A DNA stretch of 64,000 nt, taken from NCBI RefSeq assembly GCF_910592395.1, contig NC_088323.1, positions 5,640,001 through 5,704,000 of the forward strand, written 5' to 3'. This document shows positions 44,301-56,300 of the stretch, piece after piece (the first letter of the stretch is position 1; every line of letters begins with the position of its first letter). Origin of the DNA: Lineus longissimus. Lineage: Eukaryota > Nemertea > Pilidiophora > Heteronemertea > Lineidae. The translations under genes and the position numbers were made by a program. The notes under the pieces are model-generated. The model had not been told where the DNA came from, did no database searches, and was given only the letters and a program-made list of their open reading frames with translations.

Positions 44301-47300
44301 CAGCACCGTTACTACAGTTTTGCTTTGGATGGCAGCACCGTTACTGTAGTTTTGCTTTGGATTGCAGCACCGTTACTGCTGTTTTGCTTTGGATGGCAGC
44401 ACCGTTACTACAGTTTTGCTTTGGATGGCAGCACCGTTACTGCAGTTTTGCTTTGGATGGCAGCACCGTTACTGCAGTTTTGCTTTGGATGGCAGCACCG
44501 TTACTGTAGTTTTGCTTTGGATGGCAGCACCGTTACTGTAGTTTTGCTTTGGATTGCAGCACCGTTACTGTAGTTTTGCTTTGGATGGCAGCACCGTTAC
44601 TGTAGTTTTGCTTTGGATTGCAGCGCCGTTACTACAGTTTTGCTTTGGATGGCAGCACCGTTACTGTAGTTTTGCTTTGGATGGCAGCACCGTTACTGTA
44701 GTTTTGCTTTGGATGGCAGCACCGTTACTGTAGTTTTGCTTTGGATTGCAGCACCGTTACTGTAGTTTTGCTTTGGATGGCAGCACCGTTACTGTAGTTT
44801 TGCTTTGGATGGCAGCACCGTTACTGTAGTTTTGCTTTGGATGGCAGCACCGTTACTGTAGTTTTGCTTTGGATGGCAGCACCGTTACTGCTGTTTTGCT
44901 TTGGATGGCAGCACCGTTACTGCAGTTTGGCTTTGGATGGCAGCACCGTTACTGCTGTTTTGCTTTGGATGGCAGCACCGTTAATGCAGTTTGGCTTTGG
45001 ATGGCAGCACCGTTACTGCTGTTTTGCTTTGGATGGCAGCACCGTTAATGCAGTTTGGCTTTGGATGGCAGCACCGATACTGCAGTTTTGCTTTGGATGG
45101 CAGCACCGTTACTGCAGTTTTGCTTTGGATGACAGCACCGTTACTGCAGTTTTGCTTTGGATGGTAGCACCGTTACTGCAGTTTGGCTTTGGATGGCAGC
45201 ACCGTTAATGCAGATTGGCTTTCGATGGCAGCACCGTTACTGCAGTTTTGCTTTGGATGGTAGCACCGTTACTGCAGTTTGGCTTGGGATAGCAGCACGG
45301 TTACTGCAGTTTTGCTTTGGATGGCAGCACCGTTACTGCAGTTTTGCTTTGGATGGCAGCACCGTTACTGCAGTTTTGCTTTGGATGGCAGCACCATTAC
45401 TGCAGTTTTGCTTTGGATGGCAGCACCATTACTCCAGTTTTTTTAGGGATGGCTGTGCCAATACTGCAGTGTTTGCTTTGGATGGCAGTTACTCTTCCCA
45501 CATGTACATCACAGTATAGCACACTGGATTGCTGACAACAGGTTGAAATATGTTTGTTTAAGGAAAAGAAGACCAGCGCTAGCTGACACTTCTAAGCGAT
45601 TTTGAAAATATTCCTTTGAACCAAGCTGTAATGTTTGCTATCATTTCTACCCATGAATAGGATTATAGAGCATATTTCAATATGATATCCTGGACATGAT
45701 ATCGAAAACAAAAATACTGCATCAAATAACAACAATATTCTTCGGTGAGTGCCAACCCTTCACATGACATATTCTCACATAAGATGCTTTTAGCTTGGGA
45801 TTTTTGCCAATAGCAGTCGACATTTAGATCAGCGCTATCTTCGAGTGGTGTCAGCGTAAAGATAATACAGTTGGGTATAGAGAAAGTCACTATAAAGCAC
45901 TATTAGTTTAGGCGCGTAATCACATCAGTGACGGGTGCTAGCAATTCTCTGATGAGCTGCTGAGCTAGTTCTCCTTTCAAGAAAAGACACAACAATTACA
46001 TTAGTGCTGCTCTTGTAGTTAGTTGGTCTTGTGGGGTGATTTCCCCAGGTCCAATTTTCCCGGGTTTTATATTTCCTGGGTTTTATTTTTCCCGATTTCT
46101 ATATTCCCCAAAAGAGGATTCTAAGTGTTTCAGGTTCTACTTTACAAAATGAAAGTATCTTCGAGCCGCCTGATGTGAATTTGTTGCAAGATTTCAGCAT
46201 TTTCTGTTGGTTAGTGAGCTGGCATCAGGGAGTGGGATAAAAATTTCCAATAAATCCTACTTCAAAATAGGGAATACTCTCACAAAATGTGGTTTAATCG
46301 AGAGATCGGGAATGATACAAGCAGATTCTGGAGAACATATACACGGCAAAACCTAGACGTGCATGGTGGTGGCCAATTAGAATTGAAAATATAATGTCTC
46401 AATAAACGGCCCAGTACTTTTTACATTTCAAAGCGACAAACCTGTAGCCTGGAATGCAAACGCTTGCTTTAGCACTACATAACTGTACAAAACTTCTGCT
46501 CTTGTAATCATTTTATTGTTTTAATTTATTGCTGTGTGTCCATCCCACCGGTACCCTACTCTCAGTTTATTAGTTTCTGCACGAGACTTAATCCCCTCGG
46601 CATGGTTTAGCCTAATCTATCAGCCAGTTTTTGTGATTTGTTATCTAGCATCTCAACAAACAAGACATACAAATAGCTGGATGCCCATTGGTTTTTTCAT
46701 AACAGAAACTTCTTCAGAGTTATTGGTGGTGATTTATGGTCAGATGTAAGAGGGAATTCGAGCAATGGTATCATCAATTGTGGCTTCAACAGTCAAGCCT
46801 TCAGCAACTTCTGCTACTGAGGAGCCCCATAGCCTATTAGTGGACGCTGCTGACATGTAACCACACAAGAGGGTCTGGGTTTGATCCCAGGGAGAACCCA
46901 GGATCGTATTTCTGGATGACTCGGATCTCAAATTCCTTGATCGTCGGATACATGGCTCTTCATATACTCCTTCCAATGAGACGTAAAACCGAGGTTCCTT
47001 GCATCTGGTGTCTTTGCCAGGGCAAGTAAAAGACCCCACCAAGTGGGAAACAGGTTACAGGAAAATTCGTCCCCGCAAATTCGTCCCCGAGGAGAATTCG
47101 TCACCGGATAATACGTCCCCGGAAAATTTGTCCCTGGAAAATTCGTCCCCGAGGATAATTCGTCCCCAGAAATATAAGTAGCTTGCGTGGACTCTGCCTC
47201 TCGCCGAATACAAGTCACAAGGCCAGCAAACTCAACTTATGCCAAGGGGAATGTAAACAAACTCATCCCACCTTGGAGGAGGAACACTCCTGGAGAATAT

Positions 47301-50300
47301 AGAGAAGAGCAGGGCAAATGCTGAAGAAGAAGAAGCCCCTGCCACCTCTTCTTCAATCTCACCCACTCATAAACAGCTGTTTACACTAACATTTATAGCT
47401 CACAAATACAACGTCCTCTACGGCTCCACGGATCTTAGAGAATGATTCTCGAGCATGCTTGAGGTATTGATATTCCTCACTGCGATGATATGTCTCGCAA
47501 GATTATCTCTTTCTTCTGACGAACAAATCGATATCACACTCTCAGTATTCAACAGACTCTTTGTAAAAATAGCATTTAGCACGTATCTGATGTAAACAGT
47601 CATGAGGTTTCACACTTTACAGTAAATGATAATACATGTTGCTGATGCTGGCTCATATGAATAAAGAATGAAATAATGAAATACAGTCGAACCTCCCTTA
47701 GCGGACACCTCTCTAAGGACAACCGCTCTATTAAGGACACTAGTTGTGGTAGTCCCAAAGTGGTTGTTTCCATTCAATTTGACCACTCTTATCAGTACAC
47801 CTCTCTATTAAGGACAGCACTTAAGTCAGTCCTGAGGGTGTCCTTAATAGAGAGGATCTACTCTAAGTACAGAAGAATCAAGTTGCTTTGACTAGAATAT
47901 GAATCACAGATCTCTGGATTGCCAATTGCCCTATTGAGGTTCCCTTTTTTTGCACAGTGTGACACCATCGTTAGAGCCAACCGATATTTAACAGCCAACT
48001 ACTTACGGTTAAATGAATCGGCAATCCGAAGATCTGTTACTGCAAAGCAGCGAAACCTTTAGGTACGAATGTGTTTTCACCACAACCTTACACCAGGACC
48101 ACCACACATCACCCATAGAAATTGCACTGCCAATCCTAAGTTTAGTTAGAGTGAAATATGCCGCAATCGAAAAGTCAATTTTGATTGTAGTTCCATTGGG
48201 AGTGACAGCATATCAAATGCAGTTTCTGATGCCAAATATTAGGATGATTTTGAATGTCAATGTTGATTTTTCCATCGATCAAAGGCAGGATTTTTTTAAC
48301 TACAAAGGATTTCTGATTCACTTTCTTTCTCTTGTGACAGTTTTCAATATGTCAAACAGTCACTTCGGAACAGAACTCTCCCTTCTAGAAAATCTATGAC
48401 TATAATACTGATCTAGATAGAACGTTGCATGCCAAGCAAGTCATGGGCAGGGCAGTAAATAGCTCTGGTAATGGAAAATTCAGCAGAGGCTGCGATTGCC
48501 AATTTCTGGGTGAAGAAGTGGACCAGCATCTGAATCACCTCTTACATCACATTAATAAATAATCAAACATTGCTAACCATCTGCACGAAAATAGAGACCG
48601 CAAGTAATTATCAACGTAACCATTATACCTGTGGTAATTAATAATTAACGGGTAATTTACACGCTAAATCAATCGGGCAAGAAAAGTAACCAGGCGAGAA
48701 AGATGAATGCATCTTGAAGAACCTTTATACATAACACTTATTCGTCAAGATTGACGACAGTAATGCACTTTGGCCTACAAGGGTTTGACACACAAGCTCA
48801 TGCAATAGTGTGTTTACAGTTACTATGAGGTGACCTGGGTCCTTGGATGCTAGTAATGTATCGGTCAATGCTCAGCTGACAAATGACCATGGGGCAGTTA
48901 CTGTATCTGAATTCAATTCAGAGGAAAATTTGGAGTTTCACATGTTATAAGGCTCTAAAGAGTTGATACAGTCCCCACCACAACTGAAATCTCAAAATTT
49001 ATGTAGGAATAGGATGCAAAATTTACATGAAACCATGTTGTATATTTCAAAATATTTCAAGGCGGGCTTTGATGCGAATCAAGTAATTACCTTTATATGG
49101 CCTAATAGTGACATCCTCCTGTCATTGCATGTTACAGCTAACAGTAATTCCATTCACAATCAAATCAAACACCATTCACAAAATATTGGCAAATATCATC
49201 ATAATAATTTGCCAATCAAAAGCAAAATTACAATGGTGTGCTGAGTGCATCTTTCAATGTATTTTTTCAATCATCATACAAATCGGCCTAAATGCTTCAG
49301 ATCAATCAATGGTTATGACTGTCTGGGTCAGGTCTACGTGATTTTTTTTCAATATTGCCCTGTGATCTCATGACACATTTTAACACAGTCAATGGTACTA
49401 TAGACGACTGCACCATTGGTTGCCTTGTTGACTTAGTATTTGAGTGAGAGAGGAAATTGCTTTAGTCTAATGTGCCTAATCAGCAGTGGCTCGTTTTAGG
49501 TATGTTTCAGACAGTAATAGGCCATGGTGGCTGTTTGCAAGTTCACCAACACCATTCAAAATATCACTATGACTTCCTCAGGACTGATGTCGTTCACGTC
49601 AAATCTCGCAACTTCCTGCGAGGGATACGAGAAGCCATCTATGAAGGAAAAGAATCCGCTCCCCGCAACAGACATGGTGGCTTGCGTTTCAACTCATCGC
49701 ACACGCGGGACCGGCCCCTGAGGACAATGCCACCAGTCTTCTCATGAACAACATCAGTCCTGAAGAAGACCTTATGGCCAATGCTGAAACAGTAGACAAT
49801 ACCCAGTAAATATGAGTCCAGAGAACGGTTGAACGTCAAAGAGTTATTTCGTAAGAATGCCTGGATGACTGAATCATATACACAAGTATTTTCTCACCAT
49901 TCGTGTGATCAGAAAATCTGACAACATGTAATCGTACGCCCGAGGTTTTTCGATACATTGACTGAAGATATATTGGTTGATATGTCAACGTCAATAGAAG
50001 CACGTTCATGTATCTGTCTTAAGTGTACATAACTGTCATCACTAGACACTAAGTTGACGCACTGACACTGATCTGAAGCACTGAGCCGTGATATAAGGAA
50101 GAGTTGCTTTAGTAGGAAGACACCATGTCTATTCTACACAACATCAGGCAAACATACTTCGGCAGATTCCAGGACTCAGTGGAATTCCTGGAAAAGAGGA
50201 AGCTGACACCCTGCTAAAGAAGGGAGCACGTACAAAATGCCCCATCCCACCCCTTTTTTTTATCTCACACAGAGTAGCAATGGCACTACTGAAGAGATAT

Positions 50301-53300
50301 GATCATGAAGTCTGGCGGCAGGGACAAGGTAGTTACGAACCTAAGTTGGATGATCTCTGACTCGATCCTTGACAGAAGGGAGGCCACAATCATCTAATCA
50401 CCTCAGGACTGGACACCGTGACCGACGAGCCTACATATGGAGACCCGACGTGGTGGGTACAACACCATACCAGAGCGGGAATGCCAACCAAACTCCAGCC
50501 CACATCCTGCAGGATTACCCCGACTTCACAGCCCAACAACCAACCTGTGAAGGACCATACGGTGAGCAGACCGGGGTTTCAACTCCTGGACCCCAACCTT
50601 TAAGGCCAACATGCTTCACTCATTATTTAAAAAATCATATCTTTAGGATCATCAACATGCCTTTTTAGTTGTTGGATGGGTGGGTGGGTGACCACTTTAA
50701 GACGCACTGCAACATGTGAATGTCAGTTGAAGAAAAAAATGTAACCCTTTGATATCGAAAAGCAATAGCTAACTGGGAGTAATAACACTCACAAAAGATT
50801 CCCTCCATCCTTTGAAACCTTCGAGAGATGAATGGACCAATATCTTCAGGAAATGGAATAATTCTGCTAACTGAGATTAACTTCAGAAGGTTAATGCATG
50901 GGTTTTCGCTGTTGCCACGACAACCCACAAGTCGGCGAAGAAATATGGGAAGATGCATGTTATGTTAGTATGAAGACATAATTAGTAGTAATACGATTAT
51001 TGACGATGCTGAGATTTGAAGTGATATTTTTAGCAGTTCTATATGGGTTTTGCAATATGGTTATCTGATCCAATTTGATGAATGACCCATTATGTTATTC
51101 ATCATATTCCATCCACTCTCTCCTCAGTTAGATACCTCCCTTCATTGTATATTCATGGCCACAACTGAAATAGTCTTATTCGTCATGATCCATTCATTGT
51201 CTCATTGGTTAGACATTTCCTTTCATTGTTTATTCATGGCCTCAACGGAAACAGTCATTCTCATCAGCTCTGTCACTCTGGCTCAGAGAGGATGTGAAGG
51301 GTATCCTTGGAATACCTACTCTGAACTTGAGGACTTGCTGGCCTCACCATCTTGGTTGCCATATAAGCATTACATTACTAAGCCCTCTGAAGGCAGTGAA
51401 CTGAAGCAAGAGATGACACAAAAATCGTCCATCTTTCAAGTAGTACCTATCATCATCATCTCTCCTCCCTGAGTAAGACAGCATTCTTATTCTGATATAT
51501 TCATCATATTCCATCCATTGTCACATTTACACATTTCCTTTAATTTTATATCATGGCCACAACTCAGTCATTTCCACCAAAGCTGTCAGTTGGGCTCAAA
51601 GAGTATGAAGGTTACAGAGTGGGAGGCCATACCTTGCAAGCGGCATTACGCCATGAACTTGAAGACTTGACAGACATTATTACATTACGAGCTAGACTTG
51701 CCAGTGACTTAGTCGACTGCCCTGACCATCTTGGTCACCACATCTTTGACATCACTAAGCCCTCTGAACACAGTGAACTAAGTAAGCAATTTTCCTTGTA
51801 AATTTTTGATATGATTGAACGAAACTGCTATTTTATATCATTAGCACCGCATACTAGTCAAAAGCGACACTGTCCAGTATCTGACTGCGTATCCTCTCAT
51901 GAGACCATTGATAGTCAATTATCGGCTGTTTTGGAGCGTTTCTCGCATTGATGCGATACTGTGGGGACTTCTGTTCAATTTGGACCACGCCGTCCTCACC
52001 AATCATGCTGATGAAAGCCATCAAATAGCCTTCAGTTTGTATAAACACAGATGTACGAGTGTATTTTAGGAATGATCATGATGATACACAAGGCCGTGTT
52101 ATTGGGGACATTCCACCTCCTACTTAAAACGAACTACGCAGTTGCAGTGATGGCAAAGCCAGGGGAGTCCAGTGGTCTGAGAGCACAATGACACTAAAAG
52201 ATACTCTGTTCTACTGGCCAAAGGACACCACCCTGACCACAAAGCTCTGGGGCTCTGTGGTGGATCTCTCTACTACGGCAGACTTCATTACCGAAAATGG
52301 CATCTTGCGCAAATGGTGTGCATCTCAAAAATCCTGAATGCTGAAGATGAAGAAGATCCTCCTCTTTCACTATCTGTAAATTCTGTCGCCTCGTACTGGA
52401 TTTACTAGCTGTCACTTTAGACCTGGCCCCTGCGGCACTGGCTGACAAATGTGACCTATCATCTGCACAGCCACGAGGGAGAGCTCTCCGTCACAGCCTT
52501 GATGTATCCCTCTCCCAGGGGCACTTGCCGCAGATTGACCGCAGGCCGAGCAAAACGGGGCCAATTTGCCATCCTCCCAAGGCTCTGACTGACCTATGCC
52601 ATCTTTCAAGAGTTTGGTGATAAGGGACTCTGGCAGAGGTCACAAACAGGATGCTAGGCAAATATCGAATGAAGGATGATAATGAGAATTTCTGGCCACA
52701 GGAAAGGATCGTCTCTTTTTTTCTCTCAATTCTTCTGGAGAATCAAGAACGGCCATACCTTCCCAATCATATTCCTTAGGGAAAGTGGACTTTTGGTAAA
52801 TCCCTGAAGATCACGAAGCAAGTCGCATACTTTTTCAGCTTCTTTTCATCTGTCATGCCAAGCATAAAAGACATCAGTTGGTCATCTGACTCCAATAAGT
52901 CCAATCTCCACCTCTATAACGGGCACTTGCATGTTGTTCGTTAAAGGGATTGTGCATCAGCTAGCCAAGGTATTCCCTACGGAGAGCCCCTAGATTGACC
53001 TCTAATACAATATATGACTGGATCCAATTTGAGACAGTCATGGCCATGCCCCATGGGTGTAGTGAATACAACACCAAAAGCAAACAGATCAACTACTGAA
53101 CGCAATCCAAAATGATGAGGTCCCAAGAGAACCGGCCCCAAAGATCCCTGCTGTTGGATGCAACTAAGAAAGGTGATAAGGTCCCAGGAGAACTGGCCCC
53201 AAAGAACCCCGCTTGTTTAATTCGACTGAGCCATGCAGATTTACCAAATGGAACAATATGAGAAATGCAATTGAAAGGGTTCCATAACTTGTAAAGATGG

Positions 53301-56300
53301 GAAAAGTGTTGGTCTTGGTCTTTGTTTAACTTCAGAGAAGTAGCAGCTCTGGTAACCGGGCTGGGCCCCTTCCCCCAAGCATGTCTAGTAGCGTTCAAAG
53401 CCCGGATCTTGAAATGGCCGCCATTATCCAGTACCGAAAAGAAACTGCTCTGGTGGATCACATTGGTTTGGGAGATGATGATGATGATGATGATGATGGT
53501 GGTGGGGCCTTGGGTTGGTAAAATATGACTCCAATGCCAAATATGTCTGCCTGGTCAAAATGGAATAGATCCATCTATCTATATCAATAGATCATCATAC
53601 TGACACATGACTTCTTCGTTTCAGACTCCGAGCAATATTGGGATGACAAATTGCCTCACAGAGTCACTACATCAAAATGGTCGCTGGCCTTGCAGGAAAT
53701 GCGTGATATTGATTTGACTTTCGTTTCAGTGATTGATGGATGCTATCCCATGATGCATTTTCCAGGACGTTTAATCTTCCTCTGATCGCTCCATCAAAGA
53801 CGCTGCCTCATCCAGCATGAGATCATGCTAAACAATTTTAGTTGTGAGCTCGGTTTTGGTTGTTGATGTACTTGGAACGTTCGAAAAGTTTGGGTAAATG
53901 TCAGGGACTCCATAATATCCTCTCCTATCCATGTAAAATTCACCCAGCAACCATCATGGCCTTGCAGTTTTATGCAAGGAGAAGGGCATGTGTTGTTTTA
54001 AAGAAAAGATTAGAAATCTTAGTTTTAATGTTTTCAGATTCGGCCCTCTGGTGGCAAAATGGTGAATCAAGACAAGACTGATAAGTTCTGGGCCTTGTTA
54101 TCACCAGACCAAGAGGAAGGCCTTCATTAGTGGTGAATTTAGAATTTTTCCTCCCCCCAACTCCTCTCGCTAAAGCCCTGCCTTTCTGTTTTCATACTGA
54201 TGCCACATATCCATTCCTTGGAGTTCCATCCACGGAGAAACACAGATTGTTGATAAGGTGACGAGTGCATGGTTCCATGGTAACCATTCCATCGTGTATG
54301 ATAAACATCTCACACAGAGGTGGACTGTCGAGAATGTTCCTTCCGAGTTCTTCATGGAATTTTCTAAAGGGATCGTCCATAAACGTCAACGAGTTTCACA
54401 ATCAATGTTAGGATGAAGTTTTACCCCTTCCCCAGCCCTGCATCCTGAACCTCATGGTCCAATACTACCTTTAAATCTGGGGTATATAACCTTGACAACA
54501 CGCACAGCCAGACGAGAAACATAATGAAGAATCTTGGTCCTTCCTTCCTGAACTTTAAGTGAATCGCTTCGCCAATACACCAACACCTCCAAACAAATAT
54601 TTGTCCAAGTTAGCTCAGTCGAGATTATTACAGATGTATGGGCTAATATTAGAGTAGTGTATTCTAGTAACCATGGTTACAGTCAGGCCGGATGTCATGG
54701 AGGTGGTTACACATGTATGTTGATTGTGATAGGTCCCCAGCTTCTCATTCAGCACCCTGTTTTCCTCAAAGGCCACCTGTTACCGGTTCTACCAAAACCG
54801 ATTTTTACTGAATGGAGAAGTAGCAAGACTTATTGCTGGGCCGGCACAAGTGTTAAGTTTTAGAGTTCCTGTTGAGAGGGTGATTGTTGGATGCAACTGA
54901 AAAGGCACATAAACATTCCACCAACAGTGTGTGTTATCTACCGTAGATATGTAACATTCCGCCAACAGTGTGTGTTTTCTACCGTAGATATGTAACATTC
55001 CGCCAACAGTGTGTGTTTTCTACCGTAAATATGTAACATTCCACCAACAGTGTGTGTTTTCTACCGTAGATATGTAACATTCCGCCAACAGTGTGTGTTT
55101 TCTACCGTAGATATGTGACATTCTGCCAACAGTGTGTGTTTTCTACCGTAGATATGTAACATTCCACCAACAGTGTGTGTTCTCTACCGTAGATATGTAA
55201 CATTCCGCCAACAGTGTGTGTTTTCTACCGTAGATATGTAACATTCCACCAACAGTATTTGTTCTCTACCGTAAATATGTAACATTCCACCAACAGTGAG
55301 CATTCTCTACTGTAGATATTTTCTTTTCCAACCACCAAAGGAAAACAACGAGAGTGTTACATGTGAATAAATATTTATTATTTCCTGAATGTTTGGGGAC
55401 AAGTGGTTCTCAATAAATATTTCATGTGATTAGTCGATAATGATACAAGAAGTGAGACTGGTGGGAACAAGTTATTTCCATCAAGTGATGGTGAGAAGGC
55501 CATCCTATTCCTTTCATAGATCAGTAATCCATCAAGTTCTATCTACAGTAGAACCTCTCTATTAAGGACACCATCGGGACTGCCAAATGCTGTCCTTAAT
55601 AGAGATGTGTCCTGATTAGAGAGGTCAAATTGAATGGGAAGTACCAATTTGGGACCAAAACTAGTGACCTTAATAGAGAGGTGTCCGCTAAGGGAGGTTC
55701 CACTGTAATTTCTGTCCATCAAGTTCAATGTTCATGACTTTGTTGTTGGAGTTATAAACCATTAACATCTCTGATTTACCAGTCAATAACATGTAGCTGA
55801 AAGACCAAAATATTATCCAAAATAGGTCACACTATGGTACCAAGCTAGTGACAAATCACAAAGATATCCACGAAATTTAGGGAAAGCCCACTTTGACAAA
55901 GGATGACCTCAATCAGTACATTCTCGTCTGAAACTCTTCTTAAAAACAAATTGGCAGGGAATCTTTCTTTTTTATTGAGGGTAGACGTCAGAGTCAACAC
56001 ATTTCAAGGCGAACTATTTTGAACCACAATCCAAGGTCAGATGTCTCCTCTCCAGTTCAAGCTGATATGAAGAAATCCCCTAAATCATGATTTATATCAC
56101 TAAATGATGATTTATATCACTTAATCCTGATTTATATCTTCAGGAATCGGACTTATAACTGAAGTACTGCCGGTACGGTCTGATGAAAACGTCATGAAGT
56201 GGTGGGAAAAATCTAAAATATTTTCAGCGGAAACTGGAGTGGATGAGGACGAGAAACATGCATTCATTTTCACCTAGCCTTACGTATGTATGAAATAATA

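Larger units (their letters stand above)
45500..51090. other. PTPRN intron 1, middle part
   Basis: This holds the SINE and short repeat at 46.8-47.2 kb, a MITE at 47.7 kb and retroelement remnants at 49.5-50.6 kb. A 128-codon plus ORF at 48013-48399 is AT-rich and shows no domain. The rest is featureless. Confidence 0.45.

Noticed and set aside
48013-48399. 128-codon plus ORF
   Set aside because: AT-rich, no recognisable domain, no supporting splice sites or flanking signals; within the range expected by chance.
52191-52620. Overlapping ORFs on both strands as a retroelement gag/pol part
   Set aside because: A short protein-like plus stretch (DTLFYWPKDTTLTTKLWGS) exists, but no family motif could be named.
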